Of a stretch of 64,000 nucleotides of DNA, positions 25,418 through 34,521 are shown piece by piece. Numbering within the stretch: position 1 is the stretch's first letter; each line of letters opens with the position of its first letter. Both the position numbers and the translations under genes were made by a program. Source of the stretch: Microbacterium esteraromaticum (GTDB taxonomy: Bacteria; Actinomycetota; Actinomycetes; Actinomycetales; Microbacteriaceae); contig NZ_CP043732.1 in the NCBI RefSeq assembly GCF_014084045.1, forward strand, positions 3,286,001 through 3,350,000, in the 5' to 3' direction. A model generated the notes under the pieces. That model did no database searches. It worked only from the letters and a program-made list of their open reading frames with translations, and had not been told where the DNA came from.

Positions 25418-28400
25418 TGGGCTGGCACAACCCGCCCCAGACCTGGAAGGAGCTGGAGCGCACCCTCAACATCGACGGCCCGGCCCCTGTGCAGGGCGAG
25501 CCGGTGCGCCCCCGTGCCGATCCAGGACCGGTGAGCAGACGCCGGCGTCCCCCCGATCCGCACACGGTGACCCGGCCGAGCGACGCCGCGCCCTATGCCG
25601 AGCTGCACGCGCACTCGTGGTTCTCGTTCCTCGACGGCGCGTCCTCTCCTGAGGCTCTGCTGGCCGAGGCCGAGCGGCTCGGTCTCAGCGCGCTCGCGAT
25701 CACCGATCACGACGGCTTCTACGGGGCATCACGGTTCGCCGAGGTGGCCGAATCGATGAAGGCCGGGGTGCAGACGATCTACGGGGCCGAGCTCTCGCTC
25801 GGCATCGCCGAGAACCCGCCGCGCACCCGGTCCAGGGTGCGGGCCGGGACGCCCGACCCCGAGGGCGATCATCTGCTCGTGCTGGCCCGCGGCGCCGAGG
25901 GGTATCACCGCCTCTCCGGTGCGATCTCGGCCGCCCAGCTGCGCGGCGGCGAGAAGGGTCGCCCCGTCTACGACCTCGAGGAGCTGGCCACGCGGGCGGA
26001 CGGGCACTGGACGGTGCTGACCGGATGCCGCAAGGGCGCCGTCCGGCGCGGCCTTGAGGCCGGCGATGCAGAGGCCCCGCTGCAGCGGCTGGTCGATCTG
26101 TTCGGACACGACCGGGTGGCGGTGGAGCTCTTCGATCACGGCGATCCGCTCGACACGCGCCGCAACGACGCCCTCGCCGAGCTCGCCGCGCGCCTGCGGC
26201 TGCCGGTGGTTGCGACGAGCAATGCGCACTATGCGACGCCGGAGACGGCGCGCCTGGCCGAGGCTGTGGCCGCCGTGCGGGCGGTGCGCAGCATGGACGA
26301 TCTCGACGGCTGGCTGCCCGCGCACGGCGGCGCGCATCTGCGCAGCGGCACCGAGATGGCGGCCCGGTTCCGGCGCTACCCCGGGGCGATCGAGCACGGG
26401 CTGCGGCTGGCGTCCGAGTGCGCGTTCTCGCTGCGCTCGGCCCGTCCAGCGCTGCCGAAGCAGCAGGTGCCGGACGGGCACACGCCGATGACCTGGCTGC
26501 GCCGGCTCGTCTGGCAGGCGGTGCCCGAGCGGTATCCGCGCCTCGACGAGGCAGGACGGGCGCGCATCGAACGCGAGCTCGACGTCATCGAAGAGAAGGA
26601 CTTCCCCGGCTACTTCCTCATCGTGCACGGCATCGTGCAGGAGGCCAGGCGGCGCGGCATCCTGTGCCAGGGGCGTGGATCCGCCGCGGCGAGCGCGGTC
26701 TGCTATCTGCTGGGCATCACCGCGGTCGATCCCATCCTGTACAGGCTGCCTTTCGAGCGCTTCCTCGCCACCACCCGCACAGAAGAGCCGGACATCGACG
26801 TGGACTTCGACTCCGACCGGCGCGAGGAGATCATCCAGTGGGTGTACGAGACCTACGGGCGCGAGCGCGCCGCCCAGGTCGCGAACGTGATCCAGTACCG
26901 GCCGAAGAACGCCGTGCGCGACATGGCTCGGGCGCTGGGATACTCCCCCGGCCAGCAGGATGCCTGGTCGAAGCAGGTAGACGGGTGGAGCTCTGGCCTC
27001 GAGGCGGTGGAGGGGCACGACATCCCCGATGATGTGCTCGGCTACGCGGAGGCTCTGCTGCGTGCGCCCCGGCATCTCGGCATCCACTCCGGCGGGATGG
27101 TGCTCACCGACCGCCCGGTGGGCGAGGTGGTGCCCGTCGAGCACGCCCGCATGGAGAAGCGCACGGTGATCCAGTGGGACAAGGACGACGCGGCCTCGAT
27201 GGGGCTGGTGAAGTTCGACCTGCTGGGGCTCGGGATGCTCGCGGCGCTGCAGCACTGCTTCGACCTCATCCTGGCATCCACCGGCGAGCACTGGACGCTC
27301 GAGACGATCCCCAAAGAGGAACCAGGCGTCTACGACATGCTCTGCCGGGCCGACTCCATCGGCGTCTTCCAGGTCGAGTCGCGAGCGCAGATGGGGCTGC
27401 TGCCCAGACTGCAGCCCCGCTGCTTCTACGATCTCGCCATCCAGATCGCGCTCATCCGCCCCGGGCCCATCCAGGGCGGCGCGGTGCATCCGTTCGTCCG
27501 GCGCAAGCTCGAGAAGGACAGGGTGGATGCCGAGAACCGCGAACGGCAGCGCCGGGGCGAACCGCCGCTGCCGTTCGACATCCCGTACCCGCACCGCGAC
27601 CTGGAGCCGATCCTGAAGCGCACGCTGGGAGTGCCGATCTTCCAGGAGCAGCTCATCCAGATGGCCACAGCCATCGGCGACTGCACAGCCGACGAGGCGG
27701 ATCTGCTGCGCCGAGCGATGGGCTCGAAGCGCGGGCTGGAGAAGATCGAGAGGGTCAGGGAGAAGCTGTACGCCGGTATGAGCCGGCGGGGTCTGAGCAC
27801 GGATGTCTCGGATCGCATCTATGCGCAGATCCAGGCGTTCTCCAACTTCGGCTTCGCCGAGTCGCACTCCCTGTCGTTCGCGCTGCTCGTCTACGCCAGC
27901 TCGTGGGTGAAGCTGCACTATCCGGCTGCATTCCTGGCGGGGCTCCTGCGGGCGCAGCCGATGGGCTTCTACTCGGCGGCTTCGCTCACCTCTGATGCCC
28001 GCCATCACGGCGTGCAGGTGCTGCGCCCCGACCTGCATGCATCAGGGGTGATGGATGGGATGGAGCCGATCGGCGCATCGGATGCCGACGCTCACGGGGA
28101 TGCCGGCACGGGGCCGGATGCCGGCACGGGGCAGACCGGGCGGGAGTCCTGCGTCTCCTTCGACCAGCCGGCTCCGCTGCGGTTCGACATCACCGCCCCC
28201 GATGAGTCGGCAGCGCACCGCCGCGACGGACGCTTCGCCGTGCGGCTGGGCCTGTCGGGGGTTCGCGGGATCGGTGTGAAGCTCGCCGAGCGCATCGTGG
28301 CGTCGCGAGACGAGCACGGGCCGTTCCGCGACCTGCACGATCTCGTGCGGCGCACCGACGCCACCACCGCGCAGATCGAGGCGCTGGCAACGGCCGGTGC

Positions 28401-28938
28401 CTTCGAGTGCCTGGGGCTGAGCAGGCGCGAGGCCATCTGGCTCGCGGGTGCCGCCGCAGAGGACAGAGCTCGATTCCTGCCTGGCACCGCCCTCTCGGTG
28501 CAGCCGCCGCTGTTCTCCGACCAATCAGGGTACGAGCGTCTGGCGGCGGATCTGTGGGCGACGGGCGTCTCCATCGACGACCATCCGATGGCTCATCTGC
28601 GCGCCGCGCTCGACGAGCGCGGTGTGCTGCCCTCGATCCGGCTGCGCACGCATGAGACCGGACGGCGCATCGAGGTGGCGGGAGTCGTCACGCACCGCCA
28701 GCGCCCTGCGACGGCCAGCGGCGTCACCTTCCTGAATCTCGAGGACGAGCACGGACTCGTGAACGTCATCTGCACGACAGGCGTCTGGGCGCGCTACCGG
28801 CGTGTGGCCCGCGACTCCCCCGCGCTCATCGTGCGAGGCATCCTCGAGCGCTCCCCCGAGGGCGTCACCAACGTGCTGGCCGACGCGTTCGAGGATCTGC
28901 GCACCGGTCTCGCGCACCGCTCGCGCGACTTCCGGTGA
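25417..28938 (+). CDS. dnaE2: DnaE2, error-prone DNA polymerase III alpha subunit
   Basis: A 1173-residue C-family polymerase that makes damage-induced mutations with ImuA' and ImuB. It starts MGWHNPPQTWKELER, a hallmark of DnaE2. The PHP domain is at about 60-330 (YAELHAHSWFSFLDG, ITDHDGFYG). The polymerase core holds the catalytic aspartates in EEPDIDVDFDSDRREE, plus GRGSAAASAVCYLLGIT and FQVESRAQMGLLPRL. The C-terminus has helix-hairpin-helix repeats and an OB fold (GVTFLNLEDEHGLVNV). The insert at about residues 885-915 (DADAHGDAGTGPDAGTGQ) is an unusual low-complexity segment. It completes an overlapping three-gene SOS operon. Confidence 0.95.
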   Translation: MGWHNPPQTWKELERTLNIDGPAPVQGEPVRPRADPGPVSRRRRPPDPHTVTRPSDAAPYAELHAHSWFSFLDGASSPEALLAEAERLGLSALAITDHDGFYGASRFAEVAESMKAGVQTIYGAELSLGIAENPPRTRSRVRAGTPDPEGDHLLVLARGAEGYHRLSGAISAAQLRGGEKGRPVYDLEELATRADGHWTVLTGCRKGAVRRGLEAGDAEAPLQRLVDLFGHDRVAVELFDHGDPLDTRRNDALAELAARLRLPVVATSNAHYATPETARLAEAVAAVRAVRSMDDLDGWLPAHGGAHLRSGTEMAARFRRYPGAIEHGLRLASECAFSLRSARPALPKQQVPDGHTPMTWLRRLVWQAVPERYPRLDEAGRARIERELDVIEEKDFPGYFLIVHGIVQEARRRGILCQGRGSAAASAVCYLLGITAVDPILYRLPFERFLATTRTEEPDIDVDFDSDRREEIIQWVYETYGRERAAQVANVIQYRPKNAVRDMARALGYSPGQQDAWSKQVDGWSSGLEAVEGHDIPDDVLGYAEALLRAPRHLGIHSGGMVLTDRPVGEVVPVEHARMEKRTVIQWDKDDAASMGLVKFDLLGLGMLAALQHCFDLILASTGEHWTLETIPKEEPGVYDMLCRADSIGVFQVESRAQMGLLPRLQPRCFYDLAIQIALIRPGPIQGGAVHPFVRRKLEKDRVDAENRERQRRGEPPLPFDIPYPHRDLEPILKRTLGVPIFQEQLIQMATAIGDCTADEADLLRRAMGSKRGLEKIERVREKLYAGMSRRGLSTDVSDRIYAQIQAFSNFGFAESHSLSFALLVYASSWVKLHYPAAFLAGLLRAQPMGFYSAASLTSDARHHGVQVLRPDLHASGVMDGMEPIGASDADAHGDAGTGPDAGTGQTGRESCVSFDQPAPLRFDITAPDESAAHRRDGRFAVRLGLSGVRGIGVKLAERIVASRDEHGPFRDLHDLVRRTDATTAQIEALATAGAFECLGLSRREAIWLAGAAAEDRARFLPGTALSVQPPLFSDQSGYERLAADLWATGVSIDDHPMAHLRAALDERGVLPSIRLRTHETGRRIEVAGVVTHRQRPATASGVTFLNLEDEHGLVNVICTTGVWARYRRVARDSPALIVRGILERSPEGVTNVLADAFEDLRTGLAHRSRDFR

Positions 28939-28950
28939 CCGGCGGGAGGC

Positions 28951-29835
28951 TCACGCGACGGATGCCGCCGGAATCGGGACAGACCACAGCGTCTCGGTCT
29001 CGCGGAACCCCTCGCGGGCGTACAGCCTCCGTGCGGCGTCGTTGCTGCCGAAGACGTTGAGGGCGAGCACGCCGAGCCCGACCGCCCGCATCTCCGCCGC
29101 GGCGGCACGCAGCACCTGGGTGCCGATGCCCTGCCCTCGCCGGCTCTCGTCGAGCGAGATGTCATTGATGAACCCGAACCCGTCGCGCAGCGCGACCCAG
29201 AGGATGCCGACGCGCTCGCCTGCACCGTCGCGCACCGTCCACATCCGCTGCCCACGCGTGCGGGGCCCGTCGGGAAGCATCTCGGCCATCTGCGCGGCCG
29301 CGGTCGCACGGGCCGCCTCGATGCTCGGATCGGCACCGGCGGCGACACGCTCCTGCGCGTACTCCTCGTCAGCGCGCTCCCGGTAGGCCGCGTAGTCGAC
29401 GTCGTCCATGGCGCGCAGGTGCACGCCGGACGGCTCGGCCACGGTGCGCACGTCGAGCTGCATCTTGGTCGCCACGTGCCTGGCATCCGGATCCGCGGTG
29501 AGGGATGCCATCAGCGGGTCGTGGTCGAGCACCCCGACCCGCCAGCTGCCTGTCCACCCGGCGACGGCCGCCAGCTCGGCGAGCCACCGCCGCAGCCGCG
29601 CCGCATCGACGCCGTCGCGGACGGGCACATCGATGTCGAGCAGCAGCGCGCCGGTGGCATCCGGCATCGCCCACACCGTCACCGGGTCGTCGACGAGATG
29701 CCAGATCTCACCGCGTTCGGGTTCGGGTTCCGCCCAGTGCTGCACCGCCAGCCTTCGGGCCCGCACTCGTGATGCGGCCGCGGCGATCATCGCTCGGCCG
29801 GCATCCGCATCGACGGCGCGGGTCCAGGGTGTCAT
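28951..29835 (-). CDS. GNAT-family N-acetyltransferase, two-domain
   Basis: A 294-residue acetyltransferase. The C-terminal GNAT domain (about 145-290) has the acetyl-CoA-binding motif ESRRGQGIGTQVLRAAAAEM after FINDISLDE, and ends LNVFGSNDAARRLYAREGF. The N-terminal half (LLLDIDVPVRDGVDAARL) looks like a degenerate second GNAT fold. The ATG at 29835 shares its base with the TGA of the upstream gene. The stop lies 12 bases from that of the convergent dnaE2. Substrate unknown. Confidence 0.8.
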   Translation of the reverse strand: MTPWTRAVDADAGRAMIAAAASRVRARRLAVQHWAEPEPERGEIWHLVDDPVTVWAMPDATGALLLDIDVPVRDGVDAARLRRWLAELAAVAGWTGSWRVGVLDHDPLMASLTADPDARHVATKMQLDVRTVAEPSGVHLRAMDDVDYAAYRERADEEYAQERVAAGADPSIEAARATAAAQMAEMLPDGPRTRGQRMWTVRDGAGERVGILWVALRDGFGFINDISLDESRRGQGIGTQVLRAAAAEMRAVGLGVLALNVFGSNDAARRLYAREGFRETETLWSVPIPAASVA

Positions 29836-30200
29836 CACCAGAACCGGTCGGGAACCTCGGCGGGCGGCTTGTCGGCCCCGCCCCAGCGGTCCGACTCCGC
29901 TTTCGCCGCCGCGGCCGCGGCATCCGCCTCGCTGAGCGCCTCCTCCGCGGCCGACGCCGCGTCGGTGAAGGCCACGGTCAGGGCAGTGCGCGCACCCCTC
30001 GCCGACTCGGTCACGCGGCAGTCGCGCACGACCGCGCGCCAGACGTCGAGCTGTTCGCGGGTCACGTCCCGCACCTGATACTGGATGCCCCGGTCGAGAT
30101 CCCGGACGGCGACGACGACTCCGTCGGCCGCCTGGGCGATCTCGACGCGGTTGCCCTGCGGCACCGGCGCGGATGCCGAGATGACGAGTGTTCTCTGCAT
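29835..30200 (-). CDS. Hypothetical protein with Ala/Glu-rich C-terminal helix
   Basis: A 121-residue protein. The first two thirds form a beta-rich domain (VEIAQAADGVVVAVRDLDRG, YQVRDVTREQLDVWRAVVRD) and the last third is a helical, alanine-rich stretch (EALSEADAAAAAAKAESD) ending in RFW. No known family is recognised. It is leaderless by spacing (TAGCAT) and is coupled to the GNAT gene by a TGATG overlap. Confidence 0.6.
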   Translation of the reverse strand: MQRTLVISASAPVPQGNRVEIAQAADGVVVAVRDLDRGIQYQVRDVTREQLDVWRAVVRDCRVTESARGARTALTVAFTDAASAAEEALSEADAAAAAAKAESDRWGGADKPPAEVPDRFW

Positions 30201-30206
30201 GCCCTC

Positions 30207-30212
30207 ATGCTA
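30207..30212 (-). promoter_or_regulatory. -10 hexamer TAGCAT for the 121-residue gene
   Basis: TAGCAT on the minus strand ends six bases before the ATG at 30200. Confidence 0.5.
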
Positions 30213-30280
30213 GGCCTGTCAAGGGCTCCGAGCACTTTTTCCCTGGCCGATAGCGTGGAGTGGTCTACGAGGGGATGCAC

Positions 30281-32479
30281 ATGACGACACGGGCCGAGCT
30301 TCGCGCCGACCGGCACAAGCCGAGAACACTCTGGAGGGTGCTGCTCTCGGCAGCCCTCATCCTGCTGTGGCTCACCGGGGCAGGGCTCGGCGGGCCGCTG
30401 TTCGGGAAGATCGACGAGGTCTCCTCCAACGACCGCACCACTTATCTGCCCGACTCGGCCGATGCGACCGAGGTGCAGCGAGCCCTCGACGACTTCGTCG
30501 GCTCCGACTCGATCCCCGCGGTGGTCGTCTTCGCAGCCGACGGCGGGATCGACGACGCGCTGGCGGAAGACCTCTCCGCCGCCCTCGAGGATGCGACGAC
30601 GGCAGAGGGTGTGAAGGACGGCTCCTCCCCCGTGATCGTCTCGGACGACGGGCTCGCCGCCCAGGCCTTCGTGCCGATCGACACGGATGCCGATATCGGC
30701 GATGTGTCCACCGCCCTGTCCGCCGACCTCCGCGACGCCGTCCCCGATGGGGTCGAGGTGTACATCACGGGTCCCGCCGGATTCACGGCCGATCTCGTCG
30801 CAGGGTTCGCGGGCATCGACGGCATCCTGCTGCTCGTGGCGCTGGCTGCGGTGCTGGTGATCCTCGTGATCGTCTACCGCTCCCTGCTGCTGCCCGTGGT
30901 CGTGCTGAGCACCAGCCTGTTCGCGCTGTGCGTGGCGCTGCTGGTCGTCTGGTGGGCTGCGAAGTTCGGCATCCTGCTGCTGAGCGGGCAGACCCAGGGC
31001 ATCCTGTTCATCCTCGTGATCGGCGCGGCGACCGACTACTCGCTGCTGATGGTGGCGCGCTTCCGCGAGGAGCTTCACGGCACCGAGAACCGGTGGGCCG
31101 CCGTGGCGGCGGCGTGGCGCGGCTCCTTCGAGCCGATCCTCGCCTCCGGCGGCACCGTCATAGCAGGCCTCCTGTGCCTGCTGCTGAGCGACCTGAAGTC
31201 GAACAGCACGCTGGGCCCCGTGGCTGCCATCGGCATCGTGTTCGCGATGCTCGCCGCGCTCACGCTGCTTCCCGCCCTGCTCGGCCTGTTCGGGCGGGCC
31301 GCCTTCTGGCCGAAGCGTCCGGCGTACGAACCGGAGCGGGTCGCGGAGGTCGATCCGCTGGAGGGTCGCGGTCTGTGGCCGCGCCTCGCCCGCGGCATCC
31401 GCAGCCGCCCTCGTCTCATCTGGATCTCGACGGCCATCGTGCTGGCGGTCGCGGCGGTCGGCGTCGTGCAGCTGGATGCCAAGGGGGTGCCGCAATCGGA
31501 TCTCGTGCTCGGCGCGTCCGAGGCACGCGACGGGCAGCAGGTGCTCGGAGAGCACTTCCCGGGCGGGTCGGGCAGTCCCGCGTACGTGCTCGTCGACGAG
31601 GGTCGGCTTCAGGATGCCGCCGATGTGCTGCTCGCCGACGAGAGCGTCGACGGTGTCAGCGTGACGGCGGCGGATTCACCGTCTGGCAGCGCTCCGGTCA
31701 CCGCAGACGGCATCACCGCCTTCGGCCCTCCCGGCTCGCCTGCTCCCGATCCGACGGTCGTTGACGGCCGCGTCCTGCTGCAGGGCACGCTGGCCGATGC
31801 CGCCGATTCGGCTGACGCCGAGGCGACGGTCGAGCGGCTGCGCTCCGCCCTCGAACCCATGGGCGGACTGGTCGGTGGAGTGACCGCGACCGCGGTCGAC
31901 ACGAACACGGCATCCATCCACGATCGCAACCTGATCATCCCGGTGATCCTCGGCGTGATCCTCGTGATCCTCATGCTGCTGCTGCGAGCGGTCGTCGCGC
32001 CCGTGCTGCTGATCCTCACGACCGTGCTCTCGTTCGGCTCGGCGATGGGTGTGGCGGCGCTGCTGTTCAACGGCGTGTTCCAGTTCCCGGGTGCCGATCC
32101 CGCGGTGCCCCTCTTCGGCTTCGTCTTCCTCGTCGCGCTGGGCATCGACTACAACATCTTCCTGATGACGCGGGTGCGCGAGGAGTCGAAGCGGCACGGC
32201 ACCCGCGAGGGCATCCTGCGCGGACTGTCGGTGACGGGCGGGGTGATCACCTCAGCCGGGCTTGTTCTGGCCGCGACGTTCGCGGCGCTGTCGGTGATCC
32301 CGATCCTGTTCCTCGTGCAGTTGGCGTTCATCGTCGCGTTCGGTGTGCTGCTCGACACGTTCGTCGTGCGGTCGCTGCTCGTACCGGCGCTCGGGTACGA
32401 CATCGGTCGCGCGATCTGGTGGCCGTCGAAGCTCAGCCGCCGTGATGCCGAGCCATCGCGAGGACCGGGTCGCGGGTGA
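30281..32479 (+). CDS. MMPL-family RND transporter
   Basis: A 732-residue inner-membrane transporter of the RND superfamily, MMPL branch. It has an N-terminal helix, a periplasmic domain, a five-helix bundle containing GAATDYSLLMVARFREEL, a second periplasmic domain and a second bundle with ALGIDYNIFLMTRVREESKR; the paired G-x-x-x-D-Y motifs with Asp-Tyr are the proton-relay hallmark. MMPL proteins export lipids, siderophores or drugs; the substrate is unknown here. GAGGGG lies before the ATG at 30281; an ATG at 30275 is too close to that site. The stop overlaps the next start by four bases. Confidence 0.88.
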   Translation: MTTRAELRADRHKPRTLWRVLLSAALILLWLTGAGLGGPLFGKIDEVSSNDRTTYLPDSADATEVQRALDDFVGSDSIPAVVVFAADGGIDDALAEDLSAALEDATTAEGVKDGSSPVIVSDDGLAAQAFVPIDTDADIGDVSTALSADLRDAVPDGVEVYITGPAGFTADLVAGFAGIDGILLLVALAAVLVILVIVYRSLLLPVVVLSTSLFALCVALLVVWWAAKFGILLLSGQTQGILFILVIGAATDYSLLMVARFREELHGTENRWAAVAAAWRGSFEPILASGGTVIAGLLCLLLSDLKSNSTLGPVAAIGIVFAMLAALTLLPALLGLFGRAAFWPKRPAYEPERVAEVDPLEGRGLWPRLARGIRSRPRLIWISTAIVLAVAAVGVVQLDAKGVPQSDLVLGASEARDGQQVLGEHFPGGSGSPAYVLVDEGRLQDAADVLLADESVDGVSVTAADSPSGSAPVTADGITAFGPPGSPAPDPTVVDGRVLLQGTLADAADSADAEATVERLRSALEPMGGLVGGVTATAVDTNTASIHDRNLIIPVILGVILVILMLLLRAVVAPVLLILTTVLSFGSAMGVAALLFNGVFQFPGADPAVPLFGFVFLVALGIDYNIFLMTRVREESKRHGTREGILRGLSVTGGVITSAGLVLAATFAALSVIPILFLVQLAFIVAFGVLLDTFVVRSLLVPALGYDIGRAIWWPSKLSRRDAEPSRGPGRG

Positions 32480-32919
32480 GGATCTGGTCGCTGCATCCCT
32501 CGCACCTCGACCGGGCCGCCCTGGTCGCGTGCTGGCGTGAGACCCTGCTCGCGCAGGCGGTGCTCGCGGGGCGCACGAAGGGGTACACCAGGCATCCGCA
32601 GCTCGAGCGCTTCCGCACTCAGCCCGACCCGCTCGCCTCCGTCGGCGCGTATCTGTCAGGAATCGCGGACGAGGCCGACGCCCGCAGCTACCGCTTCGAT
32701 CGAACGCGCATCCTCGCGCCTGCCTCACCGGTCTCCCGCATCCCGGTGACGGAAGGGCAGCTGGCACTCGAGTGGATGCATCTGGGCGCGAAGCTCGACC
32801 AGCGCAGCCCGACGGATGCCGTGCGCTGGCGCGCCGCGTCGCCGACAGCGCACCCGCTGTTCACGGTCGTGCCCGGACCGGTGGAGTCATGGGAGCGGGC
32901 GACGACCGTCGTCACATGA
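32476..32919 (+). CDS. Pyrimidine dimer DNA glycosylase-like protein
   Basis: A 147-residue protein matching the family named for pyrimidine-dimer excision (T4 endonuclease V-like): the start MRIWSLHPSHLDRAALVACW, ETLLAQAVLAGRTKGY and RHPQLERFR is typical. It may begin base excision at UV photoproducts, although bacterial members of this family are poorly tested. The GTG start overlaps the MMPL stop (GTGA), so expression depends on the transporter transcript. The pairing with an MMPL gene has no evident functional logic. Confidence 0.75.
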   Translation: MRIWSLHPSHLDRAALVACWRETLLAQAVLAGRTKGYTRHPQLERFRTQPDPLASVGAYLSGIADEADARSYRFDRTRILAPASPVSRIPVTEGQLALEWMHLGAKLDQRSPTDAVRWRAASPTAHPLFTVVPGPVESWERATTVVT

Positions 32920-32963
32920 CGCGGTCCACACAAGAACCTCTCGCCCTCGCCGGGTGAGGCGCG

Positions 32964-32969
32964 TACCGT
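32964..32969 (+). promoter_or_regulatory. -10 hexamer TACCGT for the PNPOx-like gene
   Basis: TACCGT ends six bases before the ATG at 32976. Confidence 0.55.
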
Positions 32970-32975
32970 CGATAT

Positions 32976-33401
32976 ATGACCATCGATGCCTCTGATCGCG
33001 CCGCCGTCGCGCACTTCGTCCGCGTGTGCGGATCGGGCGTGGTGGCCAGCATCGGCGCCGACGGCGCGCCGCAGGCCGCGTACGTCGGCCTCACCGCCAC
33101 CGACGAGGGCGTGCTCGTGTTCGACGCGACGAGCGACTCGCGCAAGGTGGGCAACATCCGCGAGCGCCCGCGGGTGGCGCTGGCCGTCACCGGCGCCGAC
33201 ACGTCGGTGCAGCTCGAGGGCCGCGCCCATGTCGCGCGCGACGAGGAGCGCTGGCGGCTGGGCGAGGTGTACAGCGAGCGGTTCCCCGGATCGCGCGCGC
33301 TGGATGTCGGATTCGAGGTCGTCGTGGTCGACGTGCACTGGGTGCGCGTGTACGACGCGGGCGAGCATCCGCCGCGCGTCGTCGAGGCCATCTGGGAGTG
33401 A
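32976..33401 (+). CDS. Pyridoxamine 5'-phosphate oxidase-fold flavin/F420-binding protein
   Basis: A 141-residue split-barrel protein. The pattern GVVASIGADGAPQAAYVGLT, LVFDATSDSRKVGNIRERPR and VALAVTG is typical of small PNPOx-like proteins that bind FMN, F420 or haem. The specificity cannot be told; an F420 reductase-like gene lies close by at 33823. The start is leaderless by spacing. Confidence 0.8.
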   Translation: MTIDASDRAAVAHFVRVCGSGVVASIGADGAPQAAYVGLTATDEGVLVFDATSDSRKVGNIRERPRVALAVTGADTSVQLEGRAHVARDEERWRLGEVYSERFPGSRALDVGFEVVVVDVHWVRVYDAGEHPPRVVEAIWE

Positions 33402-33517
33402 GCCGCGCCGGGTAGGTCGGGCGATCGGGGCTGTCAAGGCCGTTCGGCGCGGTCGCGACGGTGCGTATCGTCGTGCCCGTCGCTGAGTGCGACGTCCGAC
33501 GATCCGAGGAGGCGGCC

Positions 33518-33778
33518 ATGCCGAACCAGCCAGAGCTCAAGGACGAAGAGCTGTACGAGAAGCTGCGCGATGACGGCGCATCGAAGGAGAAGGCGGCGCG
33601 CATCTCGAACGCGGCTGCCAGGGACGGGCGATCGGCGGTCGGCCGGCGAGGCGGCGAGTCCGGCGACTACGACGACTGGACGGTCGACGAGCTGAAGAAG
33701 CGGGCGAAAGAGCTCGGCCTCGAGGGCTATTCCGACAAGCGCAAGGCCGAGCTCATCAAGATGCTGCGCGACCACTGA
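33518..33778 (+). CDS. Small protein with Rho N-terminal/SAP-like domain
   Basis: An 86-residue basic protein. The first half (ELYEKLRDDGASKEKAARIS) matches small actinobacterial proteins of the DUF7218 type, and the C-terminal half (WTVDELKKRAKELGLEGYSD then KRKAELIKMLRDH) is a Rho_N/SAP-like helix-extended-loop-helix that may bind nucleic acid. GAGGAGGCGGCC precedes the ATG, which fixes the start; upstream in-frame codons have no such site. Function unknown. Confidence 0.8.
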   Translation: MPNQPELKDEELYEKLRDDGASKEKAARISNAAARDGRSAVGRRGGESGDYDDWTVDELKKRAKELGLEGYSDKRKAELIKMLRDH

Positions 33779-33810
33779 GCACGCCGCGTCGGCGCCGGAG
33801 AGCCGGGCCG

Positions 33811-33816
33811 TACGAT
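33811..33816 (+). promoter_or_regulatory. -10 hexamer TACGAT for the F420 reductase-like gene
   Basis: TACGAT ends six bases before the GTG at 33823. Confidence 0.55.
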
Positions 33817-33822
33817 GACGGG

Positions 33823-34521
33823 GTGACTGTCACTTCGCCGATCCGCACGCTCGGCATCATCGGCGCCGGCCGTCTGGGGCGTGTGCTGGCGGCTCTGGCG
33901 GCGGATGCCGGGTACCGGGTGCTCATCGCCCGTTCGGGCGACCCCGCGCCGATCGCGCGGGCGATGTCGGCGATCGGAGCCGAGGCGGCTTCCGTCTCGG
34001 ACGTCGTGGCGGGGGCGGATGCCGTGGTGCTCGCCCTTCCGCTGGGCCGCTATCGCACGCTGCCGGCGGAGAGCATGCGCGGGATGCTCGTGATCGACGC
34101 CATGAACTACTGGTGGGGTGCGGACGGCGATCGTCCAGATCTCGACGACCCCCGCACGTCGACGAGCGAGCTGGTTCAGAAGCACCTGGCTGGAGCCCGG
34201 GTCGTGAAAGGCCTCGGGCACATGGGGTACCAGGACGTGGAGGACGAGGCGCGGCCCGCCGGGGCATCCGGGCGCAAGGCGATCGCGATCGCCGGGGAGT
34301 CCGCCGACGACCTCGAGGTCGTGTCGCGCCTGGTCGACGACCTGGGATTCGATCCCGTGATCGCAGGCGGACTGGCATCCGGGATCATGCTCGAACCGGG
34401 CGCCGACGCGTTCGGCGCCGACGTCGACGCGGGTGAGCTGCGGGAGATGCTCGACGGATTCGCGACGTCGCGGCGAGGCATCGTGGTGGCCAGGGCGAGG
34501 GGCGGCGTGCTGCCTGCTTGA
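33823..34521 (+). CDS. NADPH-dependent F420 reductase-like protein
   Basis: A 232-residue Rossmann protein. GIIGAGRLGRVLAALAADAG binds the dinucleotide, VIARSGDP-type RSGDP follows the second strand, and ADAVVLALPLGRY and VKGLGHMGYQDVED match the NADP oxidoreductase coenzyme F420-dependent family. The reaction would be hydride transfer between NADPH and F420, but ketol-acid-type oxidoreductases share this fold. The start is leaderless. Its last ~345 bases are antisense to the convergent DUF998 reading frame. Confidence 0.75.
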   Translation: MTVTSPIRTLGIIGAGRLGRVLAALAADAGYRVLIARSGDPAPIARAMSAIGAEAASVSDVVAGADAVVLALPLGRYRTLPAESMRGMLVIDAMNYWWGADGDRPDLDDPRTSTSELVQKHLAGARVVKGLGHMGYQDVEDEARPAGASGRKAIAIAGESADDLEVVSRLVDDLGFDPVIAGGLASGIMLEPGADAFGADVDAGELREMLDGFATSRRGIVVARARGGVLPA

